Part shown: one piece after another, positions 1 through 10,700 of the stretch
Numbering within the stretch: the stretch's first letter is position 1
How the letters are laid out: each line of letters opens with the position of its first letter
Assembly (NCBI RefSeq): GCF_035046505.1
Contig: NC_089821.1
Location: forward strand, 62,280,256-62,344,255
DNA length: 64,000 nucleotides
DNA from: Tiliqua scincoides
Taxonomy: Eukaryota > Chordata > Lepidosauria > Squamata > Scincidae
Reading direction: 5' to 3'
The notes under the pieces: generated by a model
What the model was told of the DNA's origin: nothing
Database searches by the model: none
The model's input: only the letters and a program-made list of their open reading frames with translations
Program-made: the position numbers and the translations under genes

Positions 1-2885
1 GCCCATGCCTGGGTATGGGAAAGGTACAAGGAACCTGAGCAAATCAAAGCCATTCCTTCACTGAAGTGCCTTTTCACATCCTCTTCGGTCTCTGCAATGG
101 CAGTGAGAAACTCCCAGCTCTTCTCTTTCTCCTCCCCAGGAAGGGTCACTGACTGTGGCACTGGGGTCCAGATCATGTGAATGGTAGGCTGGGGACCACC
201 CTCTACTTCAGGGACCAAAATCTTTCCATAGAGATAGCTAAAGCAGAGAGGAGAAAAACAGCGCAGGATGGTTTTAATTCACAAACCAGATTAGAAGATC
301 ACAAAAAGAGCTCCATTTCTAATCTCACCACTGAAACAAAAACCTCCACAGGCTTCCTGCCCATCTTCACCCAGCACAAATCTTGACCCTCCTTCCCTTT
401 AATCCACAGCTTTGCCTTGCCCCTTCTGCTTTTATTTCCCAGTGTGCCCCTTGAGTGCCTTTTCTCCTCCAGCTGTACCACTCTGCTTAAAGTTCCCTGC
501 TCCCTGAATGGCTCCACTTTTACTTCCTTCCTGCCAGTTAAGCCTGGAATTCCTTCCCCAAACACACAGTCATGTTTTGTTTTCTTTTTTTCTCCCCATG
601 AGGCTATTCAAACCCCACTATTCTAATTGTCCCAGAAAAGAAAACAATATACCATTCCCTCTTTATATGAGCCTAATCCATTCCTGAAAACCGCCCTTGT
701 AGTGACAATCTGGATAACAAGCATAATTCTTACATTGATTTCAATTGGAAAAATTCTAACTTGTTCCAAAGTGGTTCCATCCTCCAAGGGTCTGGAAGGG
801 CACTTCCCCTCAGTGGCATATGAAGAGGGTGTCTGGGAGAGGTCCCAGGTGCCAGGCTGAAGAAGAATGTACAAGAGGCTGCCCCAAGATGATGGTGGCA
901 GCAGGGTGATGCTGGTTGTAGCTATTATTTGGCTAGCATTGGTTGCAGCCACCCACAAGAGAAGCATGTTTATTGGTGTGATTATATACGAAGTTACAAA
1001 GTTATATATAACTATACAAATATAAATACACAAACTTACCAGTCAATAAAACAGAATGTTCTGTGTCGTCGCTTCTTCTCTGGCCATTGTTATTATTCAT
1101 TTCATGTCATCACTATTACTGAAAATAATTTTGTCATGGGAGTGCCAAATGATCTTGGTATGCCACTGCTTCCCTTAAAGCCTGCAGGAGCACACCTAAG
1201 AAAGGGGGCCCTTTCTGGACCTCTGTCTTACCAGGAGGAGAAATCCAAGCTTCGATCCAACCTCCTGGAACTTCTTCCAGGGTGGTGCAAGGCAACTTCG
1301 TCCCCTTCTCTGCTGCCAGAGCTCAAAGCAGAGGGAAGGTCTACCCAGTGAGTAAACTGAAAGGTAGATGTTGCCTCCACAAGTGACTTGGTCCTTTCTT
1401 CTCCCCACTGTTTCTGAACTTTATATCGAAAATCTTGATATGAATAAAGAAGGATGGTCTTAATATGTGCAGTATGGATAAGTGAAAATATGTACAGCAA
1501 AAGTATTTCTCAATCGGGAACAGTGTGTACTCTTCTGATTCCTTTTGGCGCAGAGGTCAGGTTTTATTTTGGGGAATCACATGAGAAATTGGGATAAGAA
1601 AGTACCAGGTTTGGTTTTGTTTTTTACAGATTAGGAGTTGACTGAATTTTCTTACAAGAATCCAGTTGCTTCTGCCACTATCTGTAACACGTTGGAAGGA
1701 AGGACTCTTCTAGGTCAGGCTTAAGCAAACCTTTCCAATAAGAATACTCACTGAGCTCCCTGGAAATCTATTCCTCTGTGCAAGTCCAGGTCTGGACTCT
1801 CTGGCATGAATTGGGTGTCAAGAGTCATGGTGATGGGCTTGCTTTTGAGACTTGACCTCTGGATGGTGATGTTGAAGGCCAGAAGGTGAACAAGGGACTG
1901 ATGGGCATAGATCCTGTGAGTGGCTATATAATCTGGGGACTGGATTGCATGGCTAAAAGTCCCTGAAAGCAAAAGAGAGCAACAAGTATGAATTCATTCT
2001 TTCATTGGTTCTGAAATGTAAAGTCTAGTCATGCAAACTTCACACAGGCTGGTTAGTCTTATTTGAAGTATGCTGTTGGGACCAAGGTAGTCTGAAAACA
2101 GCTGACAATACACTATATATTGGCAAGGGTCCAAGAGTCTGTACACAAGTTGAAACAACCATAATTCGAAACGTCCAGCTCTTGCCAGCCCAGCACTATC
2201 ATGCTTGAGTGAAAGTACCCCTAGATATTCTGCATCTGTGCAAAAGTGCTAACACAGCCATCTGTAACTCAGAGAGCCAGTTTATAATTATTATTGGATA
2301 AAAAATAATGTTCACATTAGAGTATCATTTACTGAATATGTAAGAATGATGTATTAGGCACTCTAAGATATTGTGATGGGTTCAAGGTTAGTGAACCAAT
2401 CAGACTAACCTTAGGATATTACTAGTGACCTTCATGCCTTAGAGAGGATTTGAACTCAAGCCCAAATCCAACACTCTGTGTTCAGCACACTTCTGTGGTT
2501 GCATCTAAAGTAAGGTACTAAGCTTCCTTTCAAGGTACTATTCTAATCTCTATACTCAGTTTAAGAAATCACCTAGGAGACACTGGTGTGATTACCACAG
2601 ACAGCATGAGGAGAGAAGGATGTAGCTCCTGCTCTTACCTGTCCTTGTGTCCAAAGAGAAAGTCTCACTCAGCCTGTCCTCAGCAGGTGCATTCATCCTG
2701 GTGTTGAGAGGACTGGGGATATCAGCCCGATGAGTGTCTCCAACTCTTCCATTATACACTCCGTTTACATGGAGGATGTCCCGGTAGACACGTGTGCCCA
2801 CGTAGGCATTGGTGACAGTTGCAAGGAGGCGGGGATCCGAGGGCAGAGTGCTGGATGTGAACACAGCAGGATCATCCTCTGACAT
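1..2885 (-). CDS. PGGHG: PGGHG, first three coding exons (partial; gene continues off left edge)
   Basis: Protein-glucosylgalactosylhydroxylysine glucosidase (GH65-type, formerly ATHL1) removes glucose from the disaccharide on collagen hydroxylysine. Coding exons on the minus strand are 2885-2639, 1962-1752 and 237 to beyond 1. Exon 1 starts at ATG 2885 ([20 protein letters not shown]) and ends in phase 1 at a GTAAGA donor. Exon 2 (211 nt) follows a TTTCAG acceptor, contains [13 protein letters not shown] and [15 protein letters not shown], and ends in phase 2 at GTGAGT. Exon 3 starts at 237 after TTTAG, reads [15 protein letters not shown] and continues through [18 protein letters not shown] and SHTQAWA. 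Segment order and motifs match the N-terminal region of the human protein as I remember it. The catalytic (alpha/alpha)6 barrel lies outside the window. A GTG three bases upstream of the ATG is ignored. TTGACAG just upstream of the ATG could be an acceptor, implying a non-coding first exon near the CpG island at 4.7-5.6 kb. No break is seen. Confidence 0.93.
238..1751. other. PGGHG intron 2: no gene seen
   Basis: This intron lies between coding exons 3 and 2. Around 1060-1190 there is a short piece resembling the internal part of the hAT-like elements found at 5.9 and 11.0 kb (a stretch ending in ATTCATTTCATG). The rest looks unique, and no reading frame resembles a protein I know. Confidence 0.5.
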
Positions 2886-3404
2886 CACGAGAATCTGTCA
2901 ACACGGAGGAAGGAACGGGTGACGTTCAAGGTGAAGCTAAGGCAATGCACACTGAATGTTATACCAGACAAAAAACATGGTGATTTGTGTAACCACAATT
3001 CCCAACTGAGGCTTGTGGAGTGGAAAGCAGGTAAACAAACTCCAGGTGTGAACTCTGTTTATACAAAGGAAGCTGAAACAGACCATAGAGCCCTCCTTCT
3101 CAAGGGCATTGTACCTTTGTACGAAGGGCAACCAGACCACAAGAGGGCTTTTCATATTGTTTGGCTATTGAGCTTTTCTCCCCACTGTACAACAAACTGT
3201 TTAGCAAGTTGGTAGACCCAATGCCCATGCCCTCCTAGGGTTGCCATGAGGGACAGTGTGACCAGGGACTTGGACTGACACCATATGCTGTTGCCATCTC
3301 TGCCATCATTTAAAAAAAACAAACGCAAGTCTTTTACCATGCTCTATATCACATGATTTTCCTAAAACCAGAAAAAGGTTTTAAGTATTTTATTTAGAGG
3401 GACT

Positions 3405-4110
3405 ATGTAATGGAAGAACAGAAGATCATCAGGTGGGTGATGTGGTGTTGACAGCTATTTTCATGTTTTGACAGCTGGTTGACAGCTCTGGGAAGGGCAG
3501 GGCTGGCTCCACAGCTGTAATCAATCAAGGACAATGGAGACTCTGATGGACACCTGAGCTTCATTTGACCTTGATGGGACTTTGAATGCTCATGGGCTAA
3601 TGAGGTAGCTCATAGCTGAGCTGCATTTGGATAATGGGACATACAGAAATAAAAGGCAGCTTCAGAAGACCCAAAGCTGCCTGACCCAGAACTATAGCAC
3701 TGAGACCTATGGGACAAACACACTGGGAGAAGGGGACTGCCAGGACTCTGACACAAAGGAAGGGATTCTGTTGCAGTGGACTGCTATGGGAAGGATTGGA
3801 CTGCAGAAGACTGGACTGTGCTCTGGAGACTGGATTGGCCTTGGACTGGAGGCTTTGTACCTTTACCCACTGAGTTAAGTTGGGTGTTGGGGAGGGAAAG
3901 CCTCTGGATAAGAGGGACTTGTATTTGTAGCAATAAATTCTGGTTAATTGCTAAAGATAAGGAGTTCTGTGTTCATTCCTTTGCACACCACAGCTGTTCT
4001 TTCTAGAGATAAGGATGTGTTAATTAGCCAAAAAGTGGGCATTGGGAGACAGAATATTTTTGGGAGGGGACAAATTGGCATAGTTGGCAGGATAGGACAG
4101 ACTATCCTTT
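3405..4110 (+). mobile_element. LTR-like fossil with possible leader (retrovirus kin, uncertain)
   Basis: The segment has a promoter-like AAATAAAAGG near 3650 and a poly(A)-signal-like AATAAA near 3932. A leader-like stretch around 4060-4100 (AATTGGCATAGTTGGCAGGAT region) resembles a primer-binding area. This fits an LTR followed by the start of an internal region. No coding part of an element is recognisable next to it. Family and boundaries are uncertain; it is an old, broken remnant. Confidence 0.35.
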
Positions 4111-4669
4111 GTCTGGGCTCCTTTATTCATCCCTTAAATAAAATGGAATCTCCACACTTTGAGGTTTGGGAGATCCACACATTGGAACATGGCAAGAGAG
4201 GAAATGATCTGCTTCCTGCTTGAGTGACTGGGAAGAGGACAGATGTGGCTCACATCTGTGGCAGGCTGGAGAGGAGTGGCAGACCCCGGGCAAAGAGCAC
4301 CCCAAATCCACTGCCCCCTGGCCCAACCCTGCACTGTGTCACAGATGTGAACTTCATCAGATTGCTTCATGGTTGGGGCCAGCCAACATTGCTATGTCTC
4401 ATTTGCTTCTCCTGCAGGGTTCCCATGTCTCTAACAACAGACAGCTGCAGTTAGGAGCTTCACTGGCTGAATTTCTGCCACCCAGGCCACTTTCTTAATT
4501 TGTAACTGTGGAGAACTTTAATCCTGGCTCTAAGGAACTTTGCCACCTTTGTTGGATGCTGATCCTGTGCCATCGACAGAAGGGGTCAGGGATTGCAGCT
4601 CTTCCCATCAGTGGATCTTGGGAGGGGGAGATGCACCGGTGGAACTTCTGCCTGCCCCGTCCTGTTAAA
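4111..4669. other. Intergenic stretch, nothing recognised
   Basis: This lies between the LTR-like fossil and the CpG island. Short open frames on both strands overlap one another and show no domain or splice structure. It could be a non-coding remnant of the neighbouring fossil. Confidence 0.4.
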
Positions 4670-5560
4670 CAAACGCCCCTCCGAGAAACGCGAGCGCCCC
4701 CGCACAGCCAGTTTCCAACCTTGCAACAGGACACGACGGACACGGCTGCTGCGTGCGGATCGCGCCCAGTCCTCGGAGCAGAAGACCCGGCGGCTCCTTT
4801 GGGACGCTGCTGGGCTGGACCGGCCTCTGTCGGTGGGCGCTTCCTTCGCCCTGCCGCGGTGGCGCGTGCAGTGCACGTCCCCGGCTCGGGCTGCGCGCAC
4901 TGCAAGCCCTGCACCGCCGCCTGCTCAGGGACCCTTCCTTCCTTCCTCGGCAGGAGTTGGCGCCTACGGAGTCCCTCCCCGACGGCACGGGAAGCTCCCG
5001 GGCAGGGCAGGGAAGGGGCGTTGCTGGGCTGCCTGCTCCTCCCCTGCTGCGCTTCAGGCGGCTGTGCTGCTCCTGGCTGTCTTCCCTCCCTCCTCCGCAG
5101 GGCAGGAGAAGTGCGGCGCCCCCTTTGGCCCTGCCCAGGTGGGCAAGAATCCCGCCCTTGGAGCGCCCCCCACCGGTCTCCGCTCCCAGAACAAACCACA
5201 GAGGGAGGGCAGGCGAGGCTCCTTCCCGTGGCATGGCGCTGAGTGGGGCTCGCGAAGCTGCTCGGCAGCCCAGTCCTAGCCACACTTTCCTGGGAGGAAG
5301 CCGCACTGACTCTTCTGACTCTGACTTACTTCTGAGTAGGCAGGCATAGGCTTGGGCATCGAGCGGGGCGGCCCCGGCTGTGTTTGGCCACTCGGGGCCC
5401 AAGCCTGTGCCACTCTCCAGCAGCCCCTTGGTAAGGCCCTACCTGGAGGAGGCCTTTGCGACTGCCTGCCCATCACGATGCAGTGCACGCCCCACTGGCG
5501 CTGGGCTAGGACTGGGCCCGCAGCCCTTGCAGGGGGACTCAGAAGCAGATCCCCTCCTGC
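4670..5560. promoter_or_regulatory. CpG island, probable PGGHG promoter
   Basis: This GC-rich block is full of CpG dinucleotides (for example CGAGCGCCCC, GCGGATCGCGCCC, GCCGCGGTGGCGCGTGC), unlike the surrounding DNA. It lies 1.8-2.7 kb upstream of the PGGHG start codon, whose exon is preceded by a plausible acceptor, so it is the likely promoter with a non-coding first exon. Long open frames appear on both strands because stop codons are rare in such composition; none looks like a real protein. A short squamate palindromic element is embedded at about 5267-5360. The promoter role is inference. Confidence 0.6.
5267..5360. repeat. Short palindromic MITE (about 90 bp, GGCTGCAATCCTA family)
   Basis: The two halves mirror each other: CAGTCCTAGCCACACTTTCC on the left and a TTACTTCTGAGTAGGCA type right arm. 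Related copies lie at 14860, 15171, 25415 and 27618. Confidence 0.6.
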
Positions 5561-6082
5561 TCCGCAGGGCTCCCTCCTGGTGAAGCTCTCCAGTGAGCCC
5601 TGCCGAGAAGAAGCGGACCAGGGAACTGTCCCGGGCCGCCTTTGCCCAGCACAGGGGCCTTGAGGCTGGGAAGCACACCTAGGCCCCCTGGCTTGGGGAT
5701 CGGTCCCACTGAACTACACGCTCTTTAGTGAGGCTGGTAACTGCACATTAGTTGCAGTTTGGGGTTAATTTCCGCCACCAGCTGATCCATCTTCCTTGTA
5801 AAATACTGTAGTTAACTCAAAACAGGCCAATGAGACATCCTGGGGGGAGGGTGACACCCTAGTGACCAAAATTCTGGAAATCCTGGCTTTCAGGAATACC
5901 ATCATGTTATATACAATTTGATGCAGAATTTTGTCCATTGCTTGTGGGGAAATATTCACTGCATTTATTTTTGGGCCATTATTATTCATTTCATGTGATG
6001 ACTATTACTATCTCTGTCTTGCCTACCTCACAGGGTTGTTGTGAGGACAAAATAAGGGGAGGAACCATGTACACCACCCTGA

Positions 6083-6261
6083 GGGCCCAATCCTATCCAA
6101 CTTTCCAGCACCAGTGCAGCCACAACATAGCCCAGAGGTAAGAGAACAAATGTTCCCTAACATTGAGGAGGCCTGTGTGACTGCCTCCCCACCAAAGAAT
6201 GCAGCACACGCACCATTGGCATAGCTGCACCGGTTCTGGAAAATTGGATAGGATTGGGCCC
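6083..6261. mobile_element. Harbinger-like MITE copy 1
   Basis: A 179-bp element with terminal inverted repeats GGGCCCAATCCTATCC and its complement. It is flanked by the 3-bp duplication TGA, consistent with PIF/Harbinger-type insertion (TNA targets). It has no coding capacity. Confidence 0.75.
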
Positions 6262-6275
6262 TGAGCTGCTTAGAG

Positions 6276-6685
6276 CAGTGTTTCTCAAACTGTGGGTTGG
6301 GACCCACTAGGTAGGTCGCGAGCCAATTTCAGGTGGGTCCCCATTCATTTCAATATTTTTAATGTATTAGACTTGATGCTATCATGGGATGTGACTGCAT
6401 CTGGGGAAATGTTACAGACCTGTACTTTTAACAAGCTACTATGTATATCTTTTAACAATAATAGCAATTTTTAAACAATTTTAAACAATTAAACAATTTT
6501 AAAAATAATAATAATAATTGACTATAGTCAATGGACTTACTCCTGGGTAAATATGGGTAGGATTGCAGCCTAGGATTGTTAAATTTTCCAGCTTGATGTC
6601 ACTTCTGGTCATGACATCACTTCTGGTGGGTTCCAACAGATTCTCTAAAAAGTGGGTCCCAGTGCTAAATGTGTGAGAACCACTG
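6276..6685. mobile_element. hAT MITE (CAGTGTTTCTCAAAC ends) with perfect target duplication
   Basis: A 410-bp element starting CAGTGTTTCTCAAACTGTGG and ending GTGTGAGAACCACTG. It is flanked on both sides by the identical 8-bp GCTTAGAG, as expected for hAT insertion. It contains the AGTGATGTCA-type internal motif seen in related copies near 11.3, 42.4 and 44.6 kb. It is non-coding. Confidence 0.85.
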
Positions 6686-7394
6686 GCTTAGAGGAAGGGT
6701 GGTATAAAAATGCAAATTAATTAATTAGTTAATAATTAATATAACTAATTAACAATTGATATAATTATGTTGTATGGGGTGACAAAATTTATGGGCCCTG
6801 GGTGTCAAATGACCTAGCTACGCCACTGCATTTCACTTCTTTACATTGAAATGCACCTGCCATTTTGCTGCCGTTCTCCCAGTTTGGAGAGATCCTTCTG
6901 GAGCTCTTCATAGTCCCTTCTGGTCTTTACCACTCAAGTAAAGTTTAGTATCAACTGCAAATTTGGCTACCTCACTGCTTAACCCTCTTAAAGCCACAAG
7001 CAGACTCCCTGGGCCTCAGAAGGCCTTAAAATGTAACTTCCAGTTTTGCAAAAAAATCAGAAGTGACTTTCTAAGGCCTTCTGGAGGCCTCAGAACAGAC
7101 GTGACCAGAGTGCAGCTCTGGTCATGTTTGGAGGGGGCATGGGGGCAGGTCAGGGTGACACACCTTCCAGCTACACTGCTGCCTGAAACTGTTGCAAAAG
7201 CACAATTTTGGAGGTGATGTGCAAACATGCTCTGTGTAGAATATGGGTTTTAAACAAAGCACATTCCAGAGGTACAGCTGTATGCATCTGGTCTGGTGCT
7301 AACAATCTATGAAACAAGCATTAAGAACAGCTGCTTCTGTTGCAATGGGAAGACACTTCTGAAACTCATCATCAACAAGAAAACCATGTACGCA

Positions 7395-7796
7395 AAATCA
7401 ATTGGTATATCTTTATTTGTTCAAAATTCACCCGACTTCACATTGCAGTATAAAAAACTTGAATGCGCATTTCAAGTGAAGAATTCATTAAAAGAAGATC
7501 AGAAATGTTCCCCTTCAGCAACAGGAAAGGCTCCAAAGCCAGGCACTGGGACAAATGACATCTGCTGTACAACAATCCAGGTAAGCTAGGTGACGAGCCT
7601 TGGCAGGCAAGTAGAGGCCAAACTGAGCTCCAGCAGAGGACATCAGCCTCTGGCCTTCAGGAGTGCAAGTAGCATTTACTGCACTGTAGAATGCCTCATT
7701 CCTTGTGAAGCAAGAAAACAGAGCGAGTACAATCAAAGCAGGACTGCAATCATTACTGAGGATACAACACTAGGGAGAATTTCCTGGAGGCATCAT
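7395..7796 (-). other. 3' UTR and poly(A) signal of IFITM copy A
   Basis: Downstream of the TAA at 7797-7799, the minus strand carries AATAAA (plus-strand positions 7412-7417) within sequence conserved in the 3' flank of the second IFITM gene (AATAAA at 20828-20833). The 3' end about 380 nt after the stop is inferred from that signal. Confidence 0.6.
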
Positions 7797-10700
7797 TTAT
7801 TTGCCACCATATTGGTTTGAATCAGAGGGATATCTTGGGCTATATATCTCTCTCTGAACAGAAGGTAAGTTTCCAGTTGCAATCAGGACAATGAAGATCA
7901 CCACAAACAAGACGCTCAGTATCACCGCACTGATATTCAGGCACTTTGCCCTCTTGCCATAGTAAGAAGCTCCTTCAACATCTCCAACGACTTTACGATC
8001 CCGTGACTGAAAGTAAAGCATATTTAAAAATTAATATAATTAGCAGCAAAACATCATTGCACATGCCTCACATGAACTTTTCATGGCTCCTATGTAACGA
8101 TATCACAAACATGGAATATTGACCACCAAAGGACATGAACAAATGAGAAACTCCAGGTCTCTAAAATGTTATGCCATGTCCTCAGCTTCACCCTTCTCCA
8201 TCCATAATCTTTAGATACTGGCCTTCACCCTCTTTCCAGAATCACTCACAGTTATACCCCTCCAATTTGCGGCATTATTATTATTTGCAGAATTATTACC
8301 AATTCTTTTCTAGTTCCAGCTGTCAGGAGTCCAATATTGGGAAGGAGAGAAGGAGCAGTATCTTCTCAAATGCCCCCAGAGCATCACCCTGCAATTTACG
8401 GTATTAAATACAAAGATAGCACCAATTTTCAAAGACACTAAAAATCCCAAACAATGAGATTTTAAAATTTACCCAAAGGCTGATTTCATCTGCATGGTCA
8501 CCTCAGCAATTCATGTGCTTCAGTCTAGCTCAGGGGTGCCCAAACCCTGGCCCTGGGGCCACTTGTGGCCCTCGAGGCCTCTCAATGCGGCCCTCAGGAA
8601 ACCCCTGGCCCTCTGGAGATTTGTTGGAGCCTGCACTGGCCCGACGCAACTGCTCTCAGCATGTGGGTGACAGTTTGGCCTTTCGCATGAGCTGTGGGAT
8701 GAGGGCTTCCTCCACTGCTTGCTGTTTCACATCTGTGATGCAGTAGCAGCAGCAAAAGAAAGGCCTTTTATAGGCCTTGAGCTATTGCAAGACCTTCATT
8801 CGTTCATATAAGTTCATCTTTAATATATCCATTTATGTAAACTTATGTAAATTTATTCAAATTTTAAATGTAAATTAATTCTTTTTTTCCCCTGGCCCCC
8901 GACCCCAGTGTCAGAGAGATGATGTGGCCTTCCTGCCAAAAACTTTGGACACTCCTGGTCTAGCTGCTTTCATTCAAAGTAAGCCAAGAGACTTCATTTA
9001 AAAAATATATGTATAAATATATCCTATCAAAGTACTAAAAAATTTAAATGGAACAACGATTTTTCAATGGCTTATGTCTGATATCTCATTCCCTTCTCAT
9101 TATCCAAATAAAATTACCAATACAATTAAAGCTTAGCCACTCCCTCACTTCTCAAGATCTTACTGAATATGTTACTTTTACCAGCTTTGACCCCTGGGGG
9201 CTGGGGGAATAGGCCCTCAGTTTGGCTGTACTTGTCCTAAGAGGCAACTAAACAGCCACCGGGTAGATGGGACTCATTAGCCTGGGAAGGCAGCTCATCT
9301 GAGAGAAGGAAAACTGATTCCAAACCTCCACTGTCTTGTGGCTACATCCAGTTATGGAAAAGGCTTCAGGAGTCAACCTCGAGGCAAAATCCGGACCCTG
9401 AGGCAGTTCATGGCTGAACACAGTCATGTTCTGGCAACTCCTGCGACACCGCTGGAACCAACCGTATTGGCTTCTGCCTTTCCACTGGACCATTTCAGCG
9501 ACGTGGAGAGGGGGGATTTGCTGCATGGGTAACAGTCTATCCTCCATATCTACTTTACCCAGGCTTTGCACACTGGAGAGGACACTGTTCCAGAACCACC
9601 ATTCAGAGCGCAATACCATAGTCTTCCGAGACTGAAGGATGCCAACAACAACCAGGTATAATGAATCTTAAGCCCTTTTGAACTGTTCTTCAGAACTAGT
9701 GATGCTATTCTTTCCCTGTGCTTATCCTACCCGTTCTTGGCCAACATTATTCTGCCTGTATCCAATAATGAACCAATTCCAAACTGGCTACAGAAACTAT
9801 ATCCCATACAGATGCATCTTAATGGTGCCAGAGGCATACCCCATGAACTTCTTTCCTTTCTGGCTAACACTATTTTCTCCCAAAATACCTATATCCTCCT
9901 GCATGTTCCCCACATATGCTCATCACCTGCCTATTTTATAAGACATTGCCAAGACCCATTCTTTATCCAAGGATTCATTTCCTAAGAGGTTTAGTAGCTG
10001 CCAAAGAAAACAAAATTCTTTTAATAAATTTTAATTTTAATAAAATAAAATTAAGCAGATGATGGCCAAAAATAAGCAGTTTGTTCTCATGTTAGAAAAT
10101 TTTTACCATTCAGCTAGATTCTTTTGGCTGGACAGCCAATTAGAAAAAAAAACTTGCAGCTGCTGATCAGTTAAGACATCCCCTTTATTGTCAGCAACAA
10201 AGAGATGCAGAAAACAAGGACAAATAGGACAAACCCAAAGCTCCTCCTCTTTCTGCTCCCTAGGGTGGAGCAGTGGTGTAGCTAGGTCATTTCCCACTCG
10301 AGGCTCATAAATTTTTGTCACCCCCTATACAACATTTTTTTCACATTTCTATGCCACCCTTCCTCTAAGCAGTGGACAGCCCAATCCTGAGCCAGCCCGG
10401 GGTGCCCAGGCTCGGCGGCACCGAGAAAGGTTGCCGCCGAATTCTGCGCCTCCCACACTACCACGGGATTAACCTCGGGAGAAGGGGATGTTCGTCCCCT
10501 TCCCCCGAGTAAGGTAAGCAGCCCCACAATAGGGCTACTCACTTTACCGCCAACCAAAAGGTTGGTGGTAATGTAAAGGTGCTTGTGTAGGGCGCGCAGC
10601 CCTACCAGAGCACCTTGGTTCCTGTGGAGCTCTGCGGACCCTCCTACCTCCCTCCCCCGACACACCTCCTGCCTGCCCCCGGCATGCCTCCCCCCGTCCT

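Larger units (their letters stand above)
5780..6828 (-). mobile_element. hAT-like composite element ending GCTACGCCACTG, host of nested MITEs
   Basis: The right end (TAGCTACGCCACTG, 6815-6828) is the inverted terminus of the CAGTGGCGTAGCTA family. Internal sequence (GATGGTATTATTC-type, a TCCTCACAACAACC-type segment) matches the copy at 10271-12195 in reverse orientation. The Harbinger-like MITE at 6083 and the hAT MITE at 6276 are inserted in it. The left boundary is approximate. Confidence 0.55.

Noticed and set aside
4495-5402. Long open frames (up to 262 aa) on both strands
   Set aside because: They overlap each other in a CpG-rich block, lack domains and splice logic, and are explained by scarcity of stop codons in GC-rich DNA.
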